Assembly (NCBI GenBank): GCA_902500785.1
Contig: CABVRW010000005.1
Span: 83,008-116,157, forward strand
Length of the DNA stretch: 33,150 nt
DNA from: an uncultured Nitrospira sp.
GTDB taxonomy: Bacteria > Nitrospirota > Nitrospiria > Nitrospirales > Nitrospiraceae
Direction: 5' to 3'
Shown: positions 1-7,321 of the stretch, piece by piece
Numbering within the stretch: position 1 is the first letter of the stretch
Layout: each line of letters starts with the position of its first letter
Notes under the pieces: generated by a model
What the model was told of the DNA's origin: nothing
What the model saw: the letters and a program-made list of their open reading frames with translations, nothing else
Databases searched by the model: none
Made by a program: the position numbers and the translations under genes

Positions 1-374
1 GGTTTCAAAAGATGGGAATCGCCATGCGTTTTGCCGCTCTTTTGCCCCAGAGACGATGTCCTCGAATTGGCCTGAAGACGCTCTGTGGCTAGTTCGCTTT
101 CAATCGAAAGCTTGTCCCAGTCCTGATTGAATTCATCCCAAATGTCACGATCTGCCCTGCTTGCTCTCACGAGGCCCTTAATTCCTTTAGTGCGCAAGGC
201 GGGGTCAAAGGAACCGAAATTGCCAAGCTTCATCGCCACGGAGGCTGGTGATCTACCGATCAGCCGAGCAAGCTCGATTACTACATGATTGCTGGATTTA
301 GTTTTGGCAAAAGGGATCTTGCAATACAGATTGAAAGCGACAAGTAACTGATCGCGCGTCCAAGATTCATTCAT
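1..374 (-). CDS. HNH-endonuclease-type protein, N-terminal part (cut by window edge)
   Basis: An open frame of 124 codons runs without a stop from ATG at 374 to the left edge of the window, so the 3' part lies outside. The protein begins MNESWTRDQLLVAFNLYC and contains ELARLIGRSPASVAMKLGNF followed by GIKGLVRASRADRDIWDEF. From memory this is the helical N-terminal region of a family of bacterial HNH endonuclease proteins whose HNH nuclease motif lies further downstream; that motif is not visible here. The SPASVAMKL stretch looks like a helix-turn-helix. The gene has no strong Shine-Dalgarno sequence; a TGTACA-17-TATTAT promoter-like pair lies upstream on the minus strand. The DNA here is AT-richer than the rest of the window, which together with the function fits an accessory, possibly acquired, gene. 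It could instead be a DNA-binding protein without nuclease activity. Confidence 0.6.
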   Translation of the reverse strand, partial: MNESWTRDQLLVAFNLYCKIPFAKTKSSNHVVIELARLIGRSPASVAMKLGNFGSFDPALRTKGIKGLVRASRADRDIWDEFNQDWDKLSIESELATERLQANSRTSSLGQKSGKTHGDSHLLK

Positions 375-914
375 ACGCTGATAGTGTGAAGCCGACCAAT
401 ATACAGCGAAATAATAGACATATGGACTGCTAATGTACACAGTTGTCAGTCGATATCCGAGTTAGGTGTCTTGCCTGAGGCGACATCTTTCATAGCAATT
501 CAATTCGTCACGGCCCTGTCATTCATGTACGCGAGGTGGTTGTCGTGGCCTCCAATGCGCGCGAACTTCTGACTCGCTCTACCCTCCGGCACACCGAGAC
601 GTGCTATTCACTTACACGAGGACCTTCCCCGACGGCGTGCGAGCACGGAGTCCACACACCTACCTCGCTACTCATGTTCGGAGACCGCATTACGCAACGT
701 GCCAGACAACACGGTCAGAACGGGGTTGTTTCATTCACAGCGCTGACACCAAACCCGTGAGCGGTGATGCGTTGAATAGTGGAAGCATGACGTATCATGA
801 GCTGCTATAGTGACTGCACGTGGGCATGGCATTGGTCTGATGCAGGCCGACCATGGACAGATCGGTTCTGATCCCCCATGCAGTGGTGCTGTTTGTTTAC
901 CAGGGAGGTTCGTT
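375..914. other. Intergenic stretch, no supported gene
   Basis: This is the divergent region between the HNH-type gene and the small exported protein. Short open frames at 536-810 lack ribosome binding sites and protein-like composition. The left part (to about 480) is AT-rich and probably holds the promoter of the HNH-type gene. A TATAGT element at 806-811 could serve the gene at 915, but I see no convincing -35 box. Confidence 0.5.
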
Positions 915-1220
915 ATGCAGAAATCATTGGTCATTGCCGTCGCAATCGCAATCGGTCTCGGTGCAAGCTCGCTCCCTTCGCTGCTGTCATCGGTCCATGG
1001 GGCGGGCATGGTGTCGGAAGGTAAAGAGGCCATGAAGAACACCGGCACGTCGCTGACGGACGCCACCGGAAAACTCAAAACCGATGCGGCCAAGACGAAG
1101 GATGATGCCAAGGCACTCGACCTCGAGAAGACCAAAAAGGGGGCGGGTGACGTGAAGGAAGACGTGAAAGGTCTCAAGGACAATGCCAAGGGGATGATGA
1201 CCAATCCGATGGGTAAGTAG
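915..1220 (+). CDS. Small exported, lysine-rich helical protein
   Basis: A 101-residue protein. The start at 915 is chosen because AGGGAGG (902-908) sits at ideal spacing; a frame extension back to 810 has no such site. Residues 1-25 form a signal peptide or membrane anchor (MQKSLVIAVAIAIGLGASS). The mature part is charged, rich in Lys, Asp and Ala, without cysteine or aromatic residues, and has loose repeats such as LKTDAAKTKDDAKAL and VKEDVKGLKDNAKG, predicting an amphipathic helix resembling LEA-like or CsbD-like stress proteins. No known family can be named. The export signal suggests a periplasmic or envelope role. It is transcribed alone, flanked by a likely terminator. Confidence 0.75.
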   Translation: MQKSLVIAVAIAIGLGASSLPSLLSSVHGAGMVSEGKEAMKNTGTSLTDATGKLKTDAAKTKDDAKALDLEKTKKGAGDVKEDVKGLKDNAKGMMTNPMGK

Positions 1221-1247
1221 CCCACCGTACCTGTGTATGTCACGAAG

Positions 1248-1279
1248 AAGCTCCGCTGATCCTGTGATCGGCGGGGCTT
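1248..1279 (+). terminator. Hairpin terminator after the small exported protein
   Basis: Arms of 14 bases (1248-1261 and 1266-1279) pair around a CTGT loop, with two G-U wobbles if read as RNA, starting 27 bases after the stop codon. The following bases (GTATTTCATTC) are T-rich but not a clean T tract. A Rho-independent terminator is the simplest reading. Confidence 0.6.
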
Positions 1280-1281
1280 GT

Positions 1282-1589
1282 ATTTCATTCCCATCCCCCC
1301 ACCTGTCTGATCCATACACACGAGGCCGCCGCCCCCGGAACCGACATGAGATCCGTATCATCACGCCGGATATCGAGCAGGCAGTGGAAACACTCGATTG
1401 TTGCGCAATACGCTGCGATCAGCTCAGGCCGGTTCGTGACACGTCGTGCGTCCTCTCGGCACAGCCCTGGAGTCCCTGACGAGATACGTTTTACGCTTCG
1501 CGGAGATCGAGCACGACGCCGATAGACTTTTTCCGCATTCTGCTGGAGATTCGCGGTACAGTATCAGGCAAACAATGGAGTGGTCGGCG
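1282..1589. other. Intergenic stretch holding a copy of a dispersed repeat
   Basis: No gene is supported; the reading frame of the next gene stays open through part of it, but without a ribosome binding site. It contains one copy of a 38-base repeat (1478-1515) that recurs at 27406 and partly at 14890. The promoter of the YihY-family gene should lie here, but no clear -35/-10 pair is visible. Confidence 0.45.
1478..1515 (+). repeat. Dispersed intergenic repeat, copy 1
   Basis: The 38 bases starting GACGAGATACG match 27406-27443 at 32 of 38 positions by hand alignment, and share the ACGCTTC...CGGA...CGA.CACG core with 14890-14915. All three copies are outside genes. Confidence 0.6.
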
Positions 1590-2921
1590 ATGAATCGGTT
1601 GGCGCGCATCCCACAATTTCTCACGCAAGATCTCTGGACCATCAATCTGTCCACACTGCCAAGGCACCAACGCTTCGCCATCCATGCGCTGCGGCTGGCG
1701 ATTGCGGTGGCGATGGAGTTCCGCCACCGACTGCTCGATGCCCGCGCCGCCGGGCTAGTCTACACGACCCTCCTCTCGCTGGTGCCCTTTCTCGCCGTCA
1801 TGTTTTCGGTCTTGAAGGCCTTCGGGGTGCATCAGCAGATCGAACCGGTCCTGTCCCAGGCGCTTGAACCGCTGGGATCGAAAGGCCAGGACATCACGGA
1901 CACCATCATCGGTTTCGTAGACAACCTGAAGATCGGCGTGCTGGGCGTCGTCGGCGTCGCGGGACTCTTCTACACCACCTTTTCGCTCATCGACAAAATC
2001 GAACAGGCCTTGAACGCCATCTGGCTGGTGCGGGAAGGGCGCGCATGGGGACGGAAGTTTGCCGACTATTTGAGCGCCGTTTTAGTCGGTCCCTTGTTGG
2101 TCGTGACGGCTTTCGGCTTGCTGGCCTCAATCCAAAGCCATACCCTGGTGCAGCGTGTATTGGAGATCCAACCGTTAGGCTTCGTGATGGTCTGGGCCGG
2201 TCAATTGCTGCCGTTCCTCATCCTCAGCGGGTTATTCACTTTCTTGTATAAGTTCATCCCCAATACGTCGGTGCGGTTTGACTCCGCGCTGGTCGGGGGC
2301 GTCACCGCTGCCGTGCTCTGGGGCATCGCGGGAGCGGCATTTGCGACATTTGTGGCCGGGTCGGCCAACTACAACGCCATTTATTCCGGCTTTGCCGTCT
2401 TGATCTTGTTTCTCTTGTGGCTCTATGCAGGCTGGCTGATCGTGCTCATCGGAGCGCAACTCTCATTTTTTTATCAGCACCCCACCGCCTATGCGTCCCG
2501 GCTGCTTTGGCAACAGGGAAGCCATGCATTCAGAGAACACCTCGCCCTCAGTCTCTTACTGGCACTCACCCGTCGATATGTGAAGGGAAACGGCCCGTTC
2601 GGCATGGATGAATTGGCCATAGAGCTTCACCTGCCCGTCTCACTCGTGGAAGAACAGGTGGCGCATCTCGTGGATGCCGGGCTGCTCGGCCTCATGGCCC
2701 AACCGGAAGGCGTCAGCCTCGCCAAGCCGCCCGAGTTCATTCCCGTCACAGCGGTCCTGGCTGCCGTGCACAAAAGAGGCGCCGGCGACGCGATCGTCCC
2801 GCCAGATGCTGAAGATCCAGTCCAAGCGGTGCTGCATCGGCGCGACCGAGCCGTCAATGCGGCGCTCGCGGGACAGACCTTGCGATCGCTTGTCGATGCG
2901 CCCCTGACTCGTGACACGTGA
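1590..2921 (+). CDS. YihY/virulence factor BrkB family membrane protein
   Basis: A 443-residue inner-membrane protein of the YihY/BrkB family, once misnamed ribonuclease BN. Family hallmarks are the ARAAGLVYTTLLSLVPFLAVMFSV segment near residues 50-73, the internal VVGVAGLFYTTFSLIDKIEQALNAIW stretch, and the YNAIYSGFAVLILFLLWLYAGWLIVLIGAQLSF end of the membrane domain; about six hydrophobic helices are seen. The C-terminal ~110 residues are soluble and contain a winged-helix-like stretch (MDELAIELHLPVSLVEEQVAHLVDAGLL), present in a subset of the family. ATG at 1590 is preferred because GGAG (1577-1580) precedes it by nine bases; ATG at 1575 and an upstream extension to 1446 are possible but poorly supported. 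The transported substrate, if any, is unknown for the family. Confidence 0.85.
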   Translation: MNRLARIPQFLTQDLWTINLSTLPRHQRFAIHALRLAIAVAMEFRHRLLDARAAGLVYTTLLSLVPFLAVMFSVLKAFGVHQQIEPVLSQALEPLGSKGQDITDTIIGFVDNLKIGVLGVVGVAGLFYTTFSLIDKIEQALNAIWLVREGRAWGRKFADYLSAVLVGPLLVVTAFGLLASIQSHTLVQRVLEIQPLGFVMVWAGQLLPFLILSGLFTFLYKFIPNTSVRFDSALVGGVTAAVLWGIAGAAFATFVAGSANYNAIYSGFAVLILFLLWLYAGWLIVLIGAQLSFFYQHPTAYASRLLWQQGSHAFREHLALSLLLALTRRYVKGNGPFGMDELAIELHLPVSLVEEQVAHLVDAGLLGLMAQPEGVSLAKPPEFIPVTAVLAAVHKRGAGDAIVPPDAEDPVQAVLHRRDRAVNAALAGQTLRSLVDAPLTRDT

Positions 2922-3066
2922 CCTGTCGTCCGGCTTCGTGACGAGGTCGGGAAACGGTCCTTCCGCTGCGTGCGGCATAATGAGCCTCGCCTGTCCGCAC
3001 ACCGACGAGGCGGTGGATCGGCGGTGTCTCCTCGGGACATCCAGACGCCTCCCTGCTCCTCACTCC

Positions 3067-3094
3067 TTGCCGCAACACCACTCCGACTGATAAA
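3067..3094 (+). promoter_or_regulatory. Possible promoter for prfC
   Basis: TTGCCG (3067-3072), a 16-base spacer and GATAAA (3089-3094) lie about 80 bases before the prfC start. The elements are moderate matches to a sigma-70 promoter. Confidence 0.35.
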
Positions 3095-3175
3095 AGAATG
3101 CGTTCCCATAGCGGAGCCCGAAGCAACCATGTATTCCCCTGTCTCGTTGGCCACATTAACCTAGAGAGCGCCCCT

Positions 3176-4813
3176 ATGTCCCTGCCGGCTGAGAAGTCTG
3201 CGTCCGACGAACTACGTCGAGAGGTGCTGCGACGGCGCACGTTTGCCATCATTTCACACCCGGACGCCGGGAAAACCACCTTAACGGAAAAGCTACTGCT
3301 CTATGCGGGGGCCGTGCATCTGGCGGGCGCGGTACAGGCTCGATCCAGCCAACGTCAGGCGAAGTCCGACTGGATGGAGCTGGAGCAGGCGCGCGGGATC
3401 TCCATCACTTCCACCATGCTCCAGTTCGATTATCAGGGCGCGCGCGTCAATCTTCTCGATACGCCGGGACACCAGGATTTCAGTGAAGACACCTATCGCA
3501 CCCTCATGGCGGTGGATAGCGCGGTCATGGTGCTGGACGGCGCGAAAGGCATCGAGCCGCAAACCAAAAAACTTTTTGCTGTCTGCCGCAAGCGCGGCAT
3601 CCCCATCCTGACCTTCATCAATAAGATGGATCAACCGGGCCGCCACCCCTTCGATCTGCTCGATGAAATCGAGCGCACCTTGGGCATGACGGCGGTGCCC
3701 TTCAATTGGCCGATCGGCGAAGGGTCCGGCTTTCAAGGCCTGTATGATTTCCAGCATCGACAGGTGCTGTTCTTCCAACGGACGGCACACAACCAACGCC
3801 GCGCTCCCATGACGGTCGAAGCCTTTCCCAACCCGAAACTGGCGGAGACGCTGGGCGAGGCCTACGCTCCGCTGCAGGAAGAGATCGGGTTGTTATCCGG
3901 CGCAGGCGCCTCGTTTGATCGTCACCGTTTTCTCGCGGGCGAACTCACCCCGGTGTTCTTCGGCAGCGCGTTGACCAACTTCGGGGTCGGACCGTTCCTC
4001 GATGCCTTCACGCAACTCGCGCCGCCGCCGGGCCCACGGGAGACCGCTCAAGGATCGGTGCAACCGACGGACGAGACCTTCTCCGGCTTCGTGTTCAAAA
4101 TCCAAGCGAATATGGACCCGCAGCATCGAGACCGCATGGCCTTTCTCCGCATTTGTTCGGGCCGCTTCGAAAAGGACATGATGGTCTATCACGCCCGGTT
4201 GGGTCGGAAGATCCGCATGACGCGTCCGCACCGGCTCTTCGGTCGCGATCGCGAAACGATTGATGAAGCTTACCCCGGCGACGTGGTGGGATTGGTCAAC
4301 CCCGGCCTGTTCACGATCGGCGATACCCTGACCTCCGACCCCGCGCTGGCCTTCGATCCCATTCCGCATTTTGCTCCCGAATGTTTCGCCCTTCTGCGCA
4401 CGCACGATATTTCCAAGCACAAGCAGTTTCAGAAGGGACTCAAGCAGCTGGAAGAGGAAGGGGTCATGCAGATTTTTTATTCGCCGGACCACGTGCGTCG
4501 CGAACCGGTGCTGGCCGCGGTGGGTGAGCTGCAATTCGACGTGGTCATGTCTCGCTTGGAGAACGAGTACGGGGTCACGACGTCCGTCGAGCGCCTGCCC
4601 CATGCGCTGGCCCGCTGGGTCGTCGGTGATCCCGCGACGATCGCGGCCGTCTATTGGCCTTCCGACACCATCCGGCTCGTCGATCAACAGGGCCGCGGCG
4701 TCATGCTGTTCACCACCGAACACCTCCTCGCCTATTGCATCAAATCGAACCCGTCCATCAAGTTTCTGCTACGGGAGGACGTGGCCGGAGCTGAACACCA
4801 GCGGGACGTCTGA
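3176..4813 (+). CDS. prfC: Peptide chain release factor 3 (RF3)
   Basis: A 545-residue translational GTPase, close to the family length of about 530. RF3 recycles RF1 and RF2 from the ribosome after peptide release, in the cytoplasm. All GTPase motifs are present: G1 SHPDAGKTT (about 27-35), G2 RGISIT (73-78), G3 DTPGHQDFSEDTYR (95-108) and G4 NKMD (149-152). RF3-type features are the G1 SHPDAGKTT rather than the EF-G form, and the C-terminal stretch VRREPVLAAVGELQFDVVMSRLENEYG. The ATG at 3176 gives the typical N-terminus (SDELRREVLRRRTFAIISHPDAGKTT); an upstream extension to 3098 has no family support. GAGAG just upstream is a modest ribosome binding site. It follows the YihY-family gene by 254 bases and has its own likely promoter. 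Confidence 0.97.
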   Translation: MSLPAEKSASDELRREVLRRRTFAIISHPDAGKTTLTEKLLLYAGAVHLAGAVQARSSQRQAKSDWMELEQARGISITSTMLQFDYQGARVNLLDTPGHQDFSEDTYRTLMAVDSAVMVLDGAKGIEPQTKKLFAVCRKRGIPILTFINKMDQPGRHPFDLLDEIERTLGMTAVPFNWPIGEGSGFQGLYDFQHRQVLFFQRTAHNQRRAPMTVEAFPNPKLAETLGEAYAPLQEEIGLLSGAGASFDRHRFLAGELTPVFFGSALTNFGVGPFLDAFTQLAPPPGPRETAQGSVQPTDETFSGFVFKIQANMDPQHRDRMAFLRICSGRFEKDMMVYHARLGRKIRMTRPHRLFGRDRETIDEAYPGDVVGLVNPGLFTIGDTLTSDPALAFDPIPHFAPECFALLRTHDISKHKQFQKGLKQLEEEGVMQIFYSPDHVRREPVLAAVGELQFDVVMSRLENEYGVTTSVERLPHALARWVVGDPATIAAVYWPSDTIRLVDQQGRGVMLFTTEHLLAYCIKSNPSIKFLLREDVAGAEHQRDV

Positions 4814-4836
4814 ACACAGGGCATAGGGTCGTCCCC

Positions 4837-4845
4837 ATACTGGAC
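4837..4845 (+). repeat. ATACTGGAC motif, copy 1
   Basis: Nine bases identical to the core of the half-site in the 5058-5078 palindrome. It is the outermost of three copies upstream of the SGNH-like gene. Confidence 0.45.
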
Positions 4846-4886
4846 CTTCGCGCAGCGACGTTCGCCACGGCCCGCCTTATCCAGCT

Positions 4887-4897
4887 ATACTGGACAC
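4887..4897 (+). repeat. ATACTGGACAC motif, copy 2
   Basis: Eleven bases identical to 5068-5078 in the same orientation. With the preceding T it also makes a TATACT box, though no good -35 element is placed in front of it. Confidence 0.5.
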
Positions 4898-5042
4898 TTC
4901 ACTCGCCGGGCCTTTCACACATCCCGCTACACCTGAGGTCATCGCCCCGATGAGTCCGCCCAATCGTTCACCTCGCGATCGACAAGAGCCCGCTTTGCGC
5001 TGTATCTCCGTCTCGTCACCGACCAGCACCCGTTCCCCAGGA

Positions 5043-5071
5043 TTGACTTAACTCAATGTGTCCAGTAATAC
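5043..5071 (+). promoter_or_regulatory. Strong sigma-70 type promoter for the SGNH-like gene
   Basis: TTGACT (5043-5048), a spacer of exactly 17 bases, and TAATAC (5066-5071) form the best -35/-10 pair in the window. Transcription would start near 5078, about 75 bases before the start codon at 5153. The -10 box lies inside the palindrome at 5058-5078. Confidence 0.65.
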
Positions 5072-5078
5072 TGGACAC
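5058..5078. promoter_or_regulatory. Perfect palindrome overlapping the -10 box, candidate operator
   Basis: Nine-base arms GTGTCCAGT (5058-5066) and ACTGGACAC (5070-5078) flank AAT. The palindrome covers the -10 box and the expected transcription start, the usual place for a repressor operator. Half-sites at 4887 and 4837 could be auxiliary sites. No regulator gene is adjacent. A remnant of inverted transposon ends is the alternative reading. Confidence 0.55.
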
Positions 5079-5152
5079 TCGGGCTGGCTTGCTTCGCCGC
5101 AACATCCGCGCTTCCAGCCCAGTGCCGATGATTCACCTTCAACTCCTCAAAC

Positions 5153-6592
5153 ATGGAACCGATCGAATGCAGTCTCGCCATGCGAAATGATGAACGGAGA
5201 GGGATTACCATCCTCCTCACCCTGATGGTGTTCCTTGCGGGGTACGGCATCCTCTTCCTCACGGGAGTGACGAACATCCGGCACCTGCTCGACAATGTCA
5301 TCTCGGCCTATCTGTTGGCCTGGGCATTGTATGGAATGTTTGCGCGAGTCCCACTCTCGGAAACAGGGTCACGTTTTCTGCTCACGACCGGCTCACTCGT
5401 GTTTTGCTGGTTGCTTGCCGAGGGCGCTGTCATGATCGGCGCAATTGATTTCCGTACGCTCCTCGGAGCGTACGAACCGGGCACGGCTTTAAGTATGGAA
5501 GGGAGGCGGTACGATAAAGAACTCTTATGGCGACACGATCCGCATTATCAGTACGAAGCGTCTTACCAAGGGAACCTCGGTGGAGCGCTGTGCATTCCTC
5601 CCGATCCGACGCACAAGATAGACGTCCGGTATGACCACAATGGATTTCGCAATGCCCGCGACCTCCATGAGGCGGAGCTCGTGGTCATCGGGGATTCATA
5701 CATTGAGGGATATCTCACGCCCGAGTCGAAGCTGATCACGACGGTACTGAGTGAGCTGCAAGGCACCTCCGTCGCCAATCTTGGTCATTCAGGGTATGGC
5801 CCCCAGCAGGAACTGGCCGTCCTTCGACGGTTCGGGCTGCCGCTCAAACCCAAGACCGTGGTCTGGGCGTTTTTTGAAGGCAATGACTTCTCTGATTCGT
5901 TGGCCTATGAAAGGCAGGCTTATGGATCCGGCAACGATTTCTGGCAGAACTTCTGGTTTCGTTCATTGACCAGAAATGTCGCGGCTCTCATGTTTCGGCA
6001 GGGGCGACAATGTATCCCGAAGGAATCGATCACTGAATTCCGGGCCGAGTTCATCGACGCCGAGCACATGACCAAGACCATACTGTTTGCCCCGACTGAA
6101 GTGGCACAGCCATCCGGTCCGACCCTTCACAACGCCATCGCGCCCATCGTCGAAGCGGCGCTCCTCTGTCGCGAGCAGAACATCCGCTTCCTCGTCGCCT
6201 TTGTCCCGGAAAAATTCCGGGTGTACCATGACCTCCACAATGTGTCGTTGACCACGGATGCGGTCCGCCAATTGCGTGTCACCGATCTACCCGACCACAT
6301 GCGACGGCTCCTGACGGAGTTAGTCCCAACCATTGAGTATGTCGATCTGACTCCGGCGCTGAAGTCCGCAACGCGCGCAGGCATTGCCACCTACCTGGCC
6401 GATGATACACATTGGACGGATGAAGGCAATCGTATCGCAGCCGACACGATTCACCGTGCGCTGAGAAAGAACCACGCCGATCGCGGCTTGGGATGGATAT
6501 TTTCTCGAATCTCATCGCTACCGGATCAGTCCTCATCCGACGACAACGTGCGGCACGGTGGCCCGCAGTATAGAAGGCTCATTAAAAAATAG
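5153..6592 (+). CDS. SGNH/GDSL-type, AlgX/AlgJ-like membrane-anchored protein
   Basis: A 479-residue protein with N-terminal hydrophobic segments at about residues 17-38, 48-65 and 75-97, followed by a large soluble domain. The soluble part carries SGNH-hydrolase blocks: VVIGDSYIEGY (GDS with Ser182), a Gly-containing LGHSGYGP block (211-217), FFEGND with Asn244, and a terminal DDTHWTDEGNRIAAD (Asp418, His420), the DxxH pair typical of AlgX/AlgJ and other carbohydrate O-acetyl transferases or esterases. It therefore probably acts on a polysaccharide or cell-envelope glycan outside the membrane; the substrate is not inferable. ATG at 5153 is used though its ribosome binding site is weak; ATG at 5180 is an alternative. 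It is a single-gene unit behind the strong promoter and palindrome at 5043-5078. Confidence 0.75.
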   Translation: MEPIECSLAMRNDERRGITILLTLMVFLAGYGILFLTGVTNIRHLLDNVISAYLLAWALYGMFARVPLSETGSRFLLTTGSLVFCWLLAEGAVMIGAIDFRTLLGAYEPGTALSMEGRRYDKELLWRHDPHYQYEASYQGNLGGALCIPPDPTHKIDVRYDHNGFRNARDLHEAELVVIGDSYIEGYLTPESKLITTVLSELQGTSVANLGHSGYGPQQELAVLRRFGLPLKPKTVVWAFFEGNDFSDSLAYERQAYGSGNDFWQNFWFRSLTRNVAALMFRQGRQCIPKESITEFRAEFIDAEHMTKTILFAPTEVAQPSGPTLHNAIAPIVEAALLCREQNIRFLVAFVPEKFRVYHDLHNVSLTTDAVRQLRVTDLPDHMRRLLTELVPTIEYVDLTPALKSATRAGIATYLADDTHWTDEGNRIAADTIHRALRKNHADRGLGWIFSRISSLPDQSSSDDNVRHGGPQYRRLIKK

Positions 6593-6964
6593 AGGTCTTG
6601 TTGCGCGGCCATCAAACGCGTGACGTGCCACGGCGCTCATGAAAATGTGTTATAACGAGTCGGGATTCAGCCGAAGAATTTCTGTCTCGCGGTATGCGAG
6701 CATGTAGACAAGACTTCCCACAGAGGGTCTCCACAACGTCTGGACAAGGTCACGAACACACCCCTTGCTCTCTGTAGCGCCTGAGGCCGACTCGGCCCAG
6801 GTACTCTGCCCGCTTCCTGACATGGGCTCAGGTCCTGCCGTCCTCCACGCTCAAGGACCGGCATAGGGCGGACAAGAACACGCGACCGACGCCGATGAAG
6901 ACCGGCTCGCACGCCCACCCGATGACACGCAGTTGAACCGACGAACGTTTCGAGGAGAAGAACC
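6593..6964. other. Intergenic stretch before the zinc-finger gene
   Basis: No gene is supported. TATAAC at 6651-6656 is a good -10 box candidate, part of a 12-base motif (AATGTGTTATAA, 6644-6655) that recurs on the minus strand upstream of the pyrophosphatase gene. If used, the transcript would have a leader of about 300 bases before the start at 6965. Confidence 0.4.
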
Positions 6965-7135
6965 ATGCCGAAGGCACGAACCGCGAAAAACTGTTACCGC
7001 TGCGAAGCGGAAGACCGAATCAAGATGACCTTTATGCTGTGCGGCCTCTGCCATCGGCATTTCTGCAGCGCCCATGGCGTGCCCGATCTCGAACAATGCA
7101 CCAAGTGCCTGGAAGCCAGTGAAGTAACGGAATAG
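6965..7135 (+). CDS. 56-residue zinc-finger protein, AN1-like cysteine spacing
   Basis: Too short for most ORF filters, but it has a strong ribosome binding site (GAGGAG, 6952-6957) eight bases before ATG at 6965. The sequence is built around cysteines and histidines: CYRC (10, 13), CGLC (26, 29), HFC (32, 34), H37, and CTKC (44, 47). The spacing C-x2-C-x12-C-x2-C-x4-C-x2-H resembles the start of AN1-type zinc fingers and other treble-clef or cross-brace fingers that bind two zinc ions. Nothing else is present: no signal peptide and only a nine-residue basic N-terminus. The role is unknown; protein-protein or nucleic-acid binding in the cytoplasm is likely. It lies convergent to the pseudo-AAA gene. 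Confidence 0.7.
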   Translation: MPKARTAKNCYRCEAEDRIKMTFMLCGLCHRHFCSAHGVPDLEQCTKCLEASEVTE

Positions 7136-7321
7136 CCTCAGGGCGCTGAACAACTCCGTCGGCATCCTGCTCGCACAACAGTGCCGACTCGACGACGCCC
7201 CTCGCAGACATGGCGCTCATCATGCTCGCCCCCTGGACCCGCCCCGTCCATGCCGGACTGCCTTTCGATCCTCCGTGGTTCATCACGGGACCGTTCGGCG
7301 GCAATGACCGGCGGCGACTCG

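Noticed and set aside
3893-4723. Long minus-strand open frame
   Set aside because: It lies wholly inside prfC, which has full RF3 motifs; the antisense frame is a by-product of GC-rich codons.
4887-5078. Miniature transposon bounded by TGTCCAGT ends
   Set aside because: The copies at 4887 and 5068 are direct repeats and the inverted partner at 5058 faces inwards with a 3-base gap, so no pair bounds a block in the needed orientation; no target-site duplication was seen.
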